Source: Pelotomaculum sp.
GTDB lineage: Bacteria > Bacillota > Desulfotomaculia > Desulfotomaculales > Pelotomaculaceae
NCBI GenBank assembly: GCA_003489345.1
Contig: DNIT01000159.1
Coordinates: 1 to 7,289, forward strand
Direction: 5' to 3'
Length of the DNA: 7,289 nucleotides
Shown: positions 1 to 4,810 of the stretch, in pieces
Numbering within the stretch: the stretch's first letter is position 1
Layout: the number at the start of each line of letters is the position of its first letter
The notes under the pieces: model-generated
Seen by the model: the letters and a program-made list of their open reading frames with translations, nothing else
Database searches by the model: none
What the model was told of the DNA's origin: nothing
Made by a program: the position numbers and the translations under genes

Positions 1-297
1 GTAGCGCAACTGCAGAGTACCCCTGTAACGATTGGCACAGCAACTGCGACATTTGAAAATTACTACCAGAGTATGGTCGCCCAGGTGGGGGCGAATGTAG
101 AGAAGGCCGACAGAATGCTCGATAACCAGCAGGCCATTTCCCAGCAAATCGACTCACTTAGACAATCGGTTTCAGGCGTGTCCCTGGACGAGGAATTAAC
201 CATGGTGATCCAGATCAATTACGGCTATCAGGCCAGCGCCCGCATGCTCAGCATGCAGGATGAGATGCTGGATTATCTTATTAACAGGATCGTATAG
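1..297 (+). CDS. flgK: FlgK, flagellar hook-filament junction protein 1 (C-terminal part only)
   Basis: The reading frame is open from base 1 and stops at 295-297, so this is the last 98 residues of a gene that begins outside the window. FlgK is the first junction protein between hook and filament and is exported by the flagellar type III system. The C-terminal signature is clear: a heptad-rich helix (about residues 25-60), then SGVSLDEEL, then a Y-G-YQASARM segment and a final EMLDYLINRI helix. This is the usual FlgK/FlgE-type C-terminal D0 helix, comparable to the family motif YQASARV...DEMLDTLI. It lies 12 bases upstream of flgL, the normal partner, and is very likely co-transcribed with it. 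The N-terminal and central domains cannot be judged from this window. Confidence 0.93.
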   Translation, partial: VAQLQSTPVTIGTATATFENYYQSMVAQVGANVEKADRMLDNQQAISQQIDSLRQSVSGVSLDEELTMVIQINYGYQASARMLSMQDEMLDYLINRIV

Positions 298-309
298 GGG
301 GGATTTTCA

Positions 310-1299
310 ATGCGACGCGTGTCTAATATGATGATAACCAATAACTCGATTCGATATATTCAAAATAACCTTCAGCGGTCGGTCCGTTTGCAGGAACAGA
401 TCGCGGCTGAGAAAACCATCCTTCGCCCCAGTGACAATCCCGGACAAATCAGCCACGTGATGGCTGTAAATTCTACCATTTCAAGAAATGAGCAGTATTT
501 GCGCAATATCGACGACGGGCTGGCCTACCTGAACCAGGCTGACTCGGCCCTCGGCACCATCGGAGAGACCCTGAGCGACGCCAAAACGCTGGCGTCGCAG
601 GGCAACAACAGTCACCTAGGCAACGAAGACAGGAGGACGATAGCCGAGCAAATCGATAAACAGATCGACGCCCTGGTAGACCTCGGCAACAGTTCCCTGG
701 GGGGGAAATATCTGTTTGCCGGGAAAAAGAACAGCCAGCCCCCGTTTTACCGGGATCCCGCTACCGGCGAGGTGTACTACCGGGGTGACACCCAGCGGGT
801 TTCCAGGGAGATTGTTTTCGGTTCCAGCTATGAAGTGGACGCCGCCGGGGTTACGGATTTTGGTTCAGCCAATGCCGGAGTGTTCGGTACGCTGGCCGAT
901 CCGACCGATCCGGCCAACCAAATTGACGATCCCCTGAATCCGGGCCAGAAGATGACCAAAGTGACCGGCGGCCCGCTGGAGGTTTTGAAAAACCTCAAAG
1001 AAAGGCTGCAAAACGACGATATGACCGGTATCAACGAGTCTCTGGGGGAACTGGACGAGGCCATTGACGCCGAACTGGTACAGCGGGTTGCCGTGGGAGC
1101 AAGGACCAAACACCTGCAAGCAGTGCAGAGCCAGTTAGACGATCAGAATGCGAAGCTGCAAGAGGTACTCTCGAATATACAGGATGCGGATTTTACCAAA
1201 TTAACCATCGAAGCGGCCCAGAATGACCTGGTGTACCAGGCATCGCTGCTGGTATCTACGAAGCTCTTGCAGACCAGCCTTTTGAATTACTTAGATTAA
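310..1299 (+). CDS. flgL: FlgL, flagellar hook-filament junction protein 2
   Basis: FlgL (HAP3) is the second junction protein, joining FlgK to the flagellin filament. The 329 residues fit the family length. The start at 310 is supported by a GGGGGGA ribosome site ending about 6 bases upstream and by the N-terminus MRRVSNMMI, which matches the family pattern MR-V-[ST]-N-MM. An ATG at 328 is therefore less likely. Residues about 5-130 form the N-terminal coiled D0/D1 part, with the flagellin-type segment RPSDNPG near residue 40 and an LGGKYLFAGKK turn near 130-140. A middle domain contains a proline- and aspartate-rich insert at about 195-220 (TLADPTDPANQ). The C-terminal helix (from about 270 to 329) ends in QASLLVSTKLLQTSLLNYLD, typical of FlgL. 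Composition is host-like. It is preceded by flgK and followed 20 bases later by a small gene, which is consistent with one operon. Confidence 0.95.
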   Translation: MRRVSNMMITNNSIRYIQNNLQRSVRLQEQIAAEKTILRPSDNPGQISHVMAVNSTISRNEQYLRNIDDGLAYLNQADSALGTIGETLSDAKTLASQGNNSHLGNEDRRTIAEQIDKQIDALVDLGNSSLGGKYLFAGKKNSQPPFYRDPATGEVYYRGDTQRVSREIVFGSSYEVDAAGVTDFGSANAGVFGTLADPTDPANQIDDPLNPGQKMTKVTGGPLEVLKNLKERLQNDDMTGINESLGELDEAIDAELVQRVAVGARTKHLQAVQSQLDDQNAKLQEVLSNIQDADFTKLTIEAAQNDLVYQASLLVSTKLLQTSLLNYLD

Positions 1300-1319
1300 A
1301 TAAAAAAGAGTGATCCGCT

Positions 1320-1664
1320 ATGAAAATAGGGGCCGGGGGATTGCAGGCAATGGCTGCCCAGGAGGTGTCCCGGACGTTGAACACCGGCGGCCCAAAACCA
1401 ACTATGGAAGAAGCCTTGTTGCAGGGTGAGGACCTGGCCATGCGCCGCATGCGGTATGAATTAAACCAGGCAGTGGAGCGGATGCGCCGGGCGGCGGAAT
1501 TCTATAACCAGCCCCTGGACTTTAAGGTGCAAAAGGATAAACCGAAGATCAAAGCGCGCGACCGGCGCAGCGGGGCCAGCAGGGAATTTACCCTGGAAGA
1601 GGCCGAAGCCTGGCTGGCGGAGTTATGTGAAAACAAAGGCAGAAAGTTAAACGGATATGCATAA
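1320..1664 (+). CDS. Small FlaG-like flagellar protein (114 aa)
   Basis: This is a complete small gene between flgL and fliW, in the same orientation and with composition like its neighbours, so it is very probably real. The start at 1320 has only a weak ribosome site (GAGTGA, about 1308-1313). The protein has three parts: a variable N-terminus (1-30), a charged amphipathic helix (about 32-62, with MRRMRYELNQAVERMRRAAE), then FYNQPLDFKVQKDKPKIKA and a closing acidic helix LEEAEAWLAEL. The pattern 'helix, then L-F-V/L-H/Q-x, then a strand, then D-R/E-x-x-G, then a helix' resembles the FlaG family (YvyC of Bacillus subtilis), in which FN..L.F.V precedes VKV.D..TGEVIREIP. The IREIPP part is not preserved here (SREFTLEE). 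FlaG proteins influence filament length. B. subtilis carries a different gene (yviE) in this position. The FlaG assignment rests on pattern resemblance by eye only, and the protein may be a lineage-specific flagellar protein. Confidence 0.5.
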   Translation: MKIGAGGLQAMAAQEVSRTLNTGGPKPTMEEALLQGEDLAMRRMRYELNQAVERMRRAAEFYNQPLDFKVQKDKPKIKARDRRSGASREFTLEEAEAWLAELCENKGRKLNGYA

Positions 1665-1689
1665 ATAAGTGACCGCAGGGTCACTTATT
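1664..1689 (+). promoter_or_regulatory. Perfect 11-bp hairpin in front of fliW
   Basis: Bases 1664-1674 (AATAAGTGACC) and 1679-1689 (GGTCACTTATT) are exact reverse complements around a 4-base GCAG loop. The hairpin begins at the last base of the preceding stop codon and ends 4 bases before the fliW ribosome site (AAGGAGG, 1694-1700). No T-run follows, so it is not a standard intrinsic terminator. It could be an RNA stability or processing element that separates flgL-side from fliW-side expression, or a translational control element for fliW. The structure is seen directly; any role is inference. Confidence 0.6.
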
Positions 1690-1693
1690 GCAC

Positions 1694-1710
1694 AAGGAGG
1701 GTGGATCGTG
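1694..1710 (+). promoter_or_regulatory. Ribosome binding site that fixes the fliW start at GTG 1708
   Basis: AAGGAGG at 1694-1700 is followed after 7 bases by GTG at 1708. This fixes the FliW start there. An upstream in-frame GTG at 1669 lies inside the hairpin and has no ribosome site. The site contains two GGA triplets (1696-1698 and 1703-1705), which are the core of CsrA binding sites. Confidence 0.8.
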
Positions 1711-2139
1711 GCAGACGCTGCGCTGAAAGTATCGTTTCTCTGGGGATTGCCCGGGCTGGAGGAGTATCGGGAATTCACCTTAAACCCGTTGGGTGAAGGC
1801 TCCCCCTTCTGTTTCCTGCAAGCCGTCAGGCAGCGGGAGATCGGTTTGTTGCTGGTTAATCCTTATGTTTTTTATGACAATTATGATTTTGATCTGAGTG
1901 AAGAAACAGCGGGCCAGCTGAAAATAGATGACGAGAACCAGGTAGCGGTCTTATGCACTGTCAACACCAGCCGGGGTTTCGAAGCGGCTACGGTGAATTT
2001 ACTGGCGCCAATAATCATAAATACAGAACGATTGCTGGCCAAACAGGTGGTCTTAAATGATCGGAAGTATTCCCTCCGCACCCCTTTAAACTGCGGGGCT
2101 AAAAAGGAGGAGCACAAAGATGCTGGTGCTGGCGCGTAA
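1708..2139 (+). CDS. fliW: FliW, flagellar assembly factor and CsrA antagonist
   Basis: FliW binds flagellin and, when flagellin has been exported, is released to bind and inhibit CsrA, so that flagellin translation matches secretion (partner-switching model worked out in Bacillus subtilis). From the GTG start at 1708 the protein has 143 residues, the normal FliW size. Diagnostic features are the N-terminal F-x-x-GLPGLEE motif (about residues 10-19) followed by EFTL, the segment SPFCFLQAV, the NPYVFYDNYDFDL segment after a strand, and the VLCTVNT...ATVNLLAPIIIN core that builds the beta-barrel. The C-terminal tail is short, charged and alanine/glycine-rich (KKEEHKDAGAGA) and overlaps the start of csrA by 20 bases, which suggests translational coupling of antagonist and target. 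A perfect hairpin and a strong ribosome site precede it. Confidence 0.95.
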   Translation: MADAALKVSFLWGLPGLEEYREFTLNPLGEGSPFCFLQAVRQREIGLLLVNPYVFYDNYDFDLSEETAGQLKIDDENQVAVLCTVNTSRGFEAATVNLLAPIIINTERLLAKQVVLNDRKYSLRTPLNCGAKKEEHKDAGAGA

Positions 2140-2362
2140 ACAAGGGCAGTCAATCATCATTGGCCGGAATATTAGAATTGTTGTGGCGGAAGTTACCGGG
2201 GAAACAGTACGGCTTGGCATTGAAGCCCCCCCGGATATGGAGATTTTTCGTGAGGAATTATACAGGGATTTGCAAATAGAAAATAAAAAGGCCATTACCA
2301 GTACCGAAGAAGTAATACGCTTTCTGAAGAATAACAGTAAAGAAGAAAATAAATCCACCTAA
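2120..2362 (+). CDS. csrA: CsrA, carbon storage/flagellin translational regulator
   Basis: CsrA is a small dimeric RNA-binding protein that blocks ribosome access by binding GGA motifs, usually in hairpin loops and Shine-Dalgarno sequences. In Firmicutes its best-known target is the flagellin (hag) leader. The 80-residue product has the full family signature: MLVLARKQGQSIIIG at the N-terminus (including L4 and R6, part of the RNA-binding face), VRLGIEAP at residues 30-37, and F43-R44-E45-E46-L47 with the conserved R44. It is somewhat longer than enterobacterial CsrA (61) and near the Bacillus form (74); the extra length is a lysine- and glutamate-rich C-terminal tail. The ribosome site AGGAGG (2105-2110) lies inside the end of fliW, and the two genes overlap by 20 bases. 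The sigma-28 promoter of flagellin starts 6 bases after the stop codon. Confidence 0.97.
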   Translation: MLVLARKQGQSIIIGRNIRIVVAEVTGETVRLGIEAPPDMEIFREELYRDLQIENKKAITSTEEVIRFLKNNSKEENKST

Positions 2363-2367
2363 ATAAC

Positions 2368-2394
2368 TAAACCTCCGGCGCTTACCGCCGATAT
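2368..2394 (+). promoter_or_regulatory. Sigma-28 (SigD/FliA) promoter of flagellin
   Basis: TAAA at 2368-2371 and GCCGATAT at 2387-2394 are separated by exactly 15 bases. This matches the sigma-28 consensus TAAA-N15-GCCGATAW without mismatch. Transcription should begin near 2400-2402, giving a flagellin leader of about 85 nt. The match is seen in the sequence; use by SigD follows from the family consensus. It places flagellin in the late class of flagellar genes, expressed after the hook is complete. Confidence 0.92.
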
Positions 2395-2407
2395 ATATAC
2401 TAGAACA

Positions 2408-2431
2408 AAACCGGGGCGGCCGACCCGGTTT
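2408..2431 (+). promoter_or_regulatory. First hairpin of the flagellin leader
   Basis: AAACCGGG (2408-2415) pairs perfectly with CCCGGTTT (2424-2431) around an 8-base loop that itself contains GGCC. It would form within the first 10 to 30 nt of the predicted transcript. Only three T residues follow and then GCTC, so it is a poor terminator. A 5'-end stabilising stem for the highly abundant flagellin mRNA is one possible role (inference). Confidence 0.5.
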
Positions 2432-2438
2432 GCTCACA

Positions 2439-2478
2439 CCGCATGGATGCGGGTATAAAAAGAAAAATTCATGGAGGA
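2439..2478 (+). promoter_or_regulatory. Probable CsrA-binding leader: GGA-loop hairpin plus GGA in the Shine-Dalgarno
   Basis: CCGCA (2439-2443) and TGCGG (2448-2452) form a 5-bp stem that presents TGGA in a 4-base loop. The central GCATGGATGC resembles the CsrA consensus RUACARGGAUGU. A second target, GGAGGA (2473-2478), is the flagellin Shine-Dalgarno itself, 7 bases before the ATG at 2485 when counted from GGAGG. GGA to GGA distance is 28 nt, compatible with one CsrA dimer bridging both. Bacillus subtilis hag has the same two-site arrangement (BS1 hairpin, BS2 over the Shine-Dalgarno). The structure is seen; binding is inferred, strongly supported by csrA and fliW just upstream. Confidence 0.75.
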
Positions 2479-2484
2479 ATGAAC

Positions 2485-3717
2485 ATGAGGATTAACCACA
2501 ACATTGCAGCGCTGAATACCTATCGTCAATTGAATGCCGGTAATACCGCAGCTTCAAAATCAATGGAAAAACTATCATCGGGTATGCGGATCAACCGTGC
2601 TGGAGATGATGCGGCAGGTCTGGCCATCTCAGAAAAAATGCGCGCCCAGGTGCGTGGCCTGGATCAAGCGGCCAGCAATGCCCAGGACGGTGTTTCCTTA
2701 ATCCAAACCGCTGAAGGCGCACTGAACGAAACCCATAGTATTCTGCAACGTATGCGCGAGCTGGCGGTTCAATCATCTAACGATACCAATACCGAAACTG
2801 ACCGGGCTGAACTCCAGAAAGAAGTAAATCAGCTCTCGCAAGAGCTTTCCCGTATCGGCAACAACACTGAGTTTAACACCCAAAAACTCTTAAACGGTAC
2901 TTTCGACGGTACTTTCCATATCGGCGCCAATGAAAGTCAGAACCTTTCTATTTCCGTTGGTGATATGAGAGGCTATACTTTGGGAATGGCTGGAAAAGTT
3001 GCTGTGGAGCTGAAAGCTACCGTAACAACAGCTCCTCCTGAAGGTAGTTATACTGTTACCGGTAGTGCGGGCGCATATAAATTACTTGACAGCAATGGAG
3101 TCCAAATCGGTCAAAGCGCTGACGGCCTCACCTTTGAAGACATGGCGGCAACTCCGGCCACTACTTTCGTATTTACTGAAGCAGTAACGCAAGGTACGAT
3201 AAAGTCTGATGGAGTAGATGTTACCGCCACAGCATATGTTGCCAACAGCGGCCTGCAAGCAGGAGAGTATACCATAAGCGGTACCGACCTGTTGGATTCT
3301 ACAGGGACCAAGATTGGTAATTGGGATGCCGGTACAAAAACGGCTACAGATTTAGCCGGCAATACATTGGTTGACTTTGAAGATACTACTGCAGTAACTG
3401 AATTCAGCGTAGGCGGAGTTGATATTTCCACACAAAAAGCGGCAAACACTGCAATCACAAATATCAACAATGCCATTGAAGCCGTATCAGCCGAACGTTC
3501 CAAGCTGGGCGCTTATCAAAACCGCTTGGAGCATACCATTAATAACCTGGGAACATCTTCTGAAAACCTGACGGCATCCGAATCCCGTATCCGTGACGTT
3601 GATATGGCCAAAGAAATGATGGAGTTCACCAAGAACAACATCCTTTCTCAAGCAGCTCAAGCGATGCTGGCGCAGGCTAACCAGCAGCCGGAAAGCGTAC
3701 TGCAACTACTCAGATAA
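2485..3717 (+). CDS. hag: Flagellin, filament structural protein
   Basis: This is the main filament subunit, exported by the flagellar type III system and polymerised at the tip. The start is ATG 2485, giving 410 residues that open with MRINHNIAALNTYRQL, the canonical flagellin N-terminus. An in-frame ATG at 2443 lies inside the CsrA hairpin and is rejected. Residues 1 to about 165 are the N-terminal D0/D1 helices (KLSSGMRINRAGDDAAGLAISEKM; then IQTAEGALNETHSILQRMRELAVQ, written here in parts: IQTAEGALNETH and QRMRELAVQ). About 175-317 is a variable, threonine-rich surface domain containing two similar units. About 318-410 is the C-terminal D1/D0, with ESRIRDVDMAKEM and the final QAMLAQANQQPESVLQLLR, the FliW/FliS-facing end. 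No cysteine is present. Expression should be controlled by sigma-28 at transcription and CsrA/FliW at translation. The exposed domain is the likely target of the downstream glycosyltransferases. Confidence 0.97.
   Translation: MRINHNIAALNTYRQLNAGNTAASKSMEKLSSGMRINRAGDDAAGLAISEKMRAQVRGLDQAASNAQDGVSLIQTAEGALNETHSILQRMRELAVQSSNDTNTETDRAELQKEVNQLSQELSRIGNNTEFNTQKLLNGTFDGTFHIGANESQNLSISVGDMRGYTLGMAGKVAVELKATVTTAPPEGSYTVTGSAGAYKLLDSNGVQIGQSADGLTFEDMAATPATTFVFTEAVTQGTIKSDGVDVTATAYVANSGLQAGEYTISGTDLLDSTGTKIGNWDAGTKTATDLAGNTLVDFEDTTAVTEFSVGGVDISTQKAANTAITNINNAIEAVSAERSKLGAYQNRLEHTINNLGTSSENLTASESRIRDVDMAKEMMEFTKNNILSQAAQAMLAQANQQPESVLQLLR
3043..3432 (+). repeat. Two diverged copies of a ~60-70-residue unit in the flagellin variable domain
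   Basis: Unit 1 starts at 3043 (residue 187) with GSYTVTG...YKLLDSNGVQIGQ and ends near SDGVDVT. Unit 2 starts at 3262 (residue 260) with GEYTISGTDLLDSTGTKIGN and ends near VGGVDIS. The shared pattern is G-x-YT-[VI]-[ST]-G, then LLDS-x-G-x-x-IG, then a threonine-rich stretch and GVD-[VI]. Offset is 73 residues. This is an internal duplication of a small beta-rich surface module, visible at protein level only. Confidence 0.7.
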
Positions 3718-3729
3718 TTAAATATTCCT

Positions 3730-3760
3730 AAAGAGGTCTTAGGAAACTAAGGCCTCTTTT
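3730..3760 (+). terminator. Intrinsic terminator of flagellin
   Basis: A 13-bp stem (3730-3742 with 3747-3759, a single T-G wobble) closes a GAAA tetraloop (3743-3746). The stem's 3' end is a T-run (3757-3760). It begins 13 bases after the flagellin stop codon. This should end most flagellin transcripts and isolate the glycosyltransferase genes. Confidence 0.92.
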
Positions 3761-3787
3761 CAAATAGCACGTTTTTGATTTTATGAT
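3759..3787 (+). promoter_or_regulatory. Possible sigma-A promoter before the glycosyltransferase genes
   Basis: TTCAAA (3759-3764; 4 of 6 to TTGACA) and TATGAT (3782-3787; 5 of 6 to TATAAT) are separated by 17 bases. Because a strong terminator lies directly upstream, a promoter here would make sense. However, the predicted start (about 3794) would leave little or no ribosome site before ATG 3806, so it is only a candidate. Expression by terminator read-through is the alternative. Confidence 0.3.
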
Positions 3788-3805
3788 CTAGGGGTAATGT
3801 AAAAT

Positions 3806-4810
3806 ATGGGAAAGTATAAGATATTTGTTGGAGCGCCCGTGCGCAACAGGGCGTGGGTATTATATCGATATATTAATGCGCTTAAACGTCAGAATATAGA
3901 GATGGAAACTTGCTTTATTGTAAATGATTCTGTGGATGATACAGAAAGTATAATGCGAAATAATGGTTTTAAGGTGATTGTAAAAAATTTTGGAGGAGAT
4001 ACGCCTCACGCCAGAGGTAAGTATTCAAAAAATAATTTAGCTATATTAAGAAATATCCTTTTGAAAGAATTCTTAAAAAGTGATTGTAAATTTTTGTTTT
4101 CAGTTGATACGGATATCATTATTCCCGATGAGAGTTTAATGAAACTTATCAATCATAATAAAGACATTGTGTCCATGTTAATAAAAAATCACCCTACCCT
4201 TAAAGCGCATAATATATTTGTTAATGGGACCCACCTTACAGATGTCCCTGATGGGTTAATACCTGTTGGTATGACGGGGGCGGTGTATCTAATCAACCGA
4301 AGAGTTATAGAAAAAGGAGTTAAGTATTCTTATCATGAGTTAGGAGAGGATATACCCTTTTGCCAAATGGCTAAAGAAAAGGGATTTGAAATATTTTGTG
4401 ATACTAGATTAAAACCAATACATGTATATAATGAAAACCTGGAATTAGTTGCCAAAACCTCTTCGAGCATTAATAGTTTATTAGAGCTTTTGGGACTTTG
4501 TCAAAAGCTTATTCCTTACTTAGAAAACGAACTACAAAACAAAAACTATGCTGATGCCATTAAGATATTGAAAAATTTTTCCGGGTCAATTAATACTATT
4601 ACCCAATGGCTGATTCCTTATTTTAATGTAATACCTAATACTAAAATAAAAACCATTATTAAGTATGTAAATCAGGTTATTGAAATTTTCATTAATATGC
4701 TTCAAAATAATGAACACGGTAAGAACTTTTTGCTAGAGGCTAAAGATTTAAAACAATGTTACCTTAATTTGCATTACGAAGCAAAAAAATATTTAGTACA
4801 ATATATTTAA
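3806..4810 (+). CDS. GT-A fold (GT2-like) glycosyltransferase with a C-terminal helical extension
   Basis: Predicted to transfer a sugar from a nucleotide-sugar donor, acting in the cytoplasm; flagellin is the likely acceptor from position (inference). Residues 5-20 (KIFVGAPVRNRAWVLY) form the first strand and loop of the nucleotide-binding GT-A domain. IVNDSVDDT follows at 38-46. The metal-binding DxD is DTD at 101-103, in the context FSVDTDIIIP. MTGAVYLINRRV (156-167), G180-E181-D182 and P-I-H206-V-Y complete the usual acceptor, catalytic-base and late metal-site segments. All key residues are present, so the enzyme looks intact. Residues about 210-334 lie outside the catalytic core and look wholly helical, with no recognised family and no transmembrane segment. 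The ribosome site is poor (AGGGG at 3790-3794, 11 bases away). The gene is very AT-rich with many ATA and AGA codons, unlike the flagellar genes, except for a GC-rich patch around 3829-3860. The next glycosyltransferase starts 37 bases after it. Donor and acceptor are unknown. Confidence 0.82.
   Translation: MGKYKIFVGAPVRNRAWVLYRYINALKRQNIEMETCFIVNDSVDDTESIMRNNGFKVIVKNFGGDTPHARGKYSKNNLAILRNILLKEFLKSDCKFLFSVDTDIIIPDESLMKLINHNKDIVSMLIKNHPTLKAHNIFVNGTHLTDVPDGLIPVGMTGAVYLINRRVIEKGVKYSYHELGEDIPFCQMAKEKGFEIFCDTRLKPIHVYNENLELVAKTSSSINSLLELLGLCQKLIPYLENELQNKNYADAIKILKNFSGSINTITQWLIPYFNVIPNTKIKTIIKYVNQVIEIFINMLQNNEHGKNFLLEAKDLKQCYLNLHYEAKKYLVQYI

Noticed and set aside
242..256. GCATGC-TCA-GCATGC, a pair of short palindromes at the end of flgK
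   Set aside because: It lies inside a conserved coding segment (RMLSMQ) and is explained by codon choice for that sequence. No supporting regulatory context.
828..1119. Minus-strand and alternate-frame open frames inside flgL
   Set aside because: Overlapping shadows of a clearly recognised plus-strand gene, with low-complexity or family-less translations and no ribosome sites.
1669..1707. Upstream GTG extending FliW by 13 residues
   Set aside because: It lies inside the left arm of the hairpin and lacks a ribosome site. AAGGAGG at 1694-1700 is ideally placed for GTG 1708, and the family starts near the F-x-x-GLPG motif.
2443..2484. Upstream in-frame ATG extending flagellin by 14 residues
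   Set aside because: It has no ribosome site, lies within the GGA-loop hairpin, and would put extra residues before the invariant MRINHNIAALN flagellin N-terminus. GGAGGA at 2473-2478 serves ATG 2485.
3111..3705. Minus-strand open frames opposite flagellin
   Set aside because: They mirror the flagellin codons and show no recognisable protein features.
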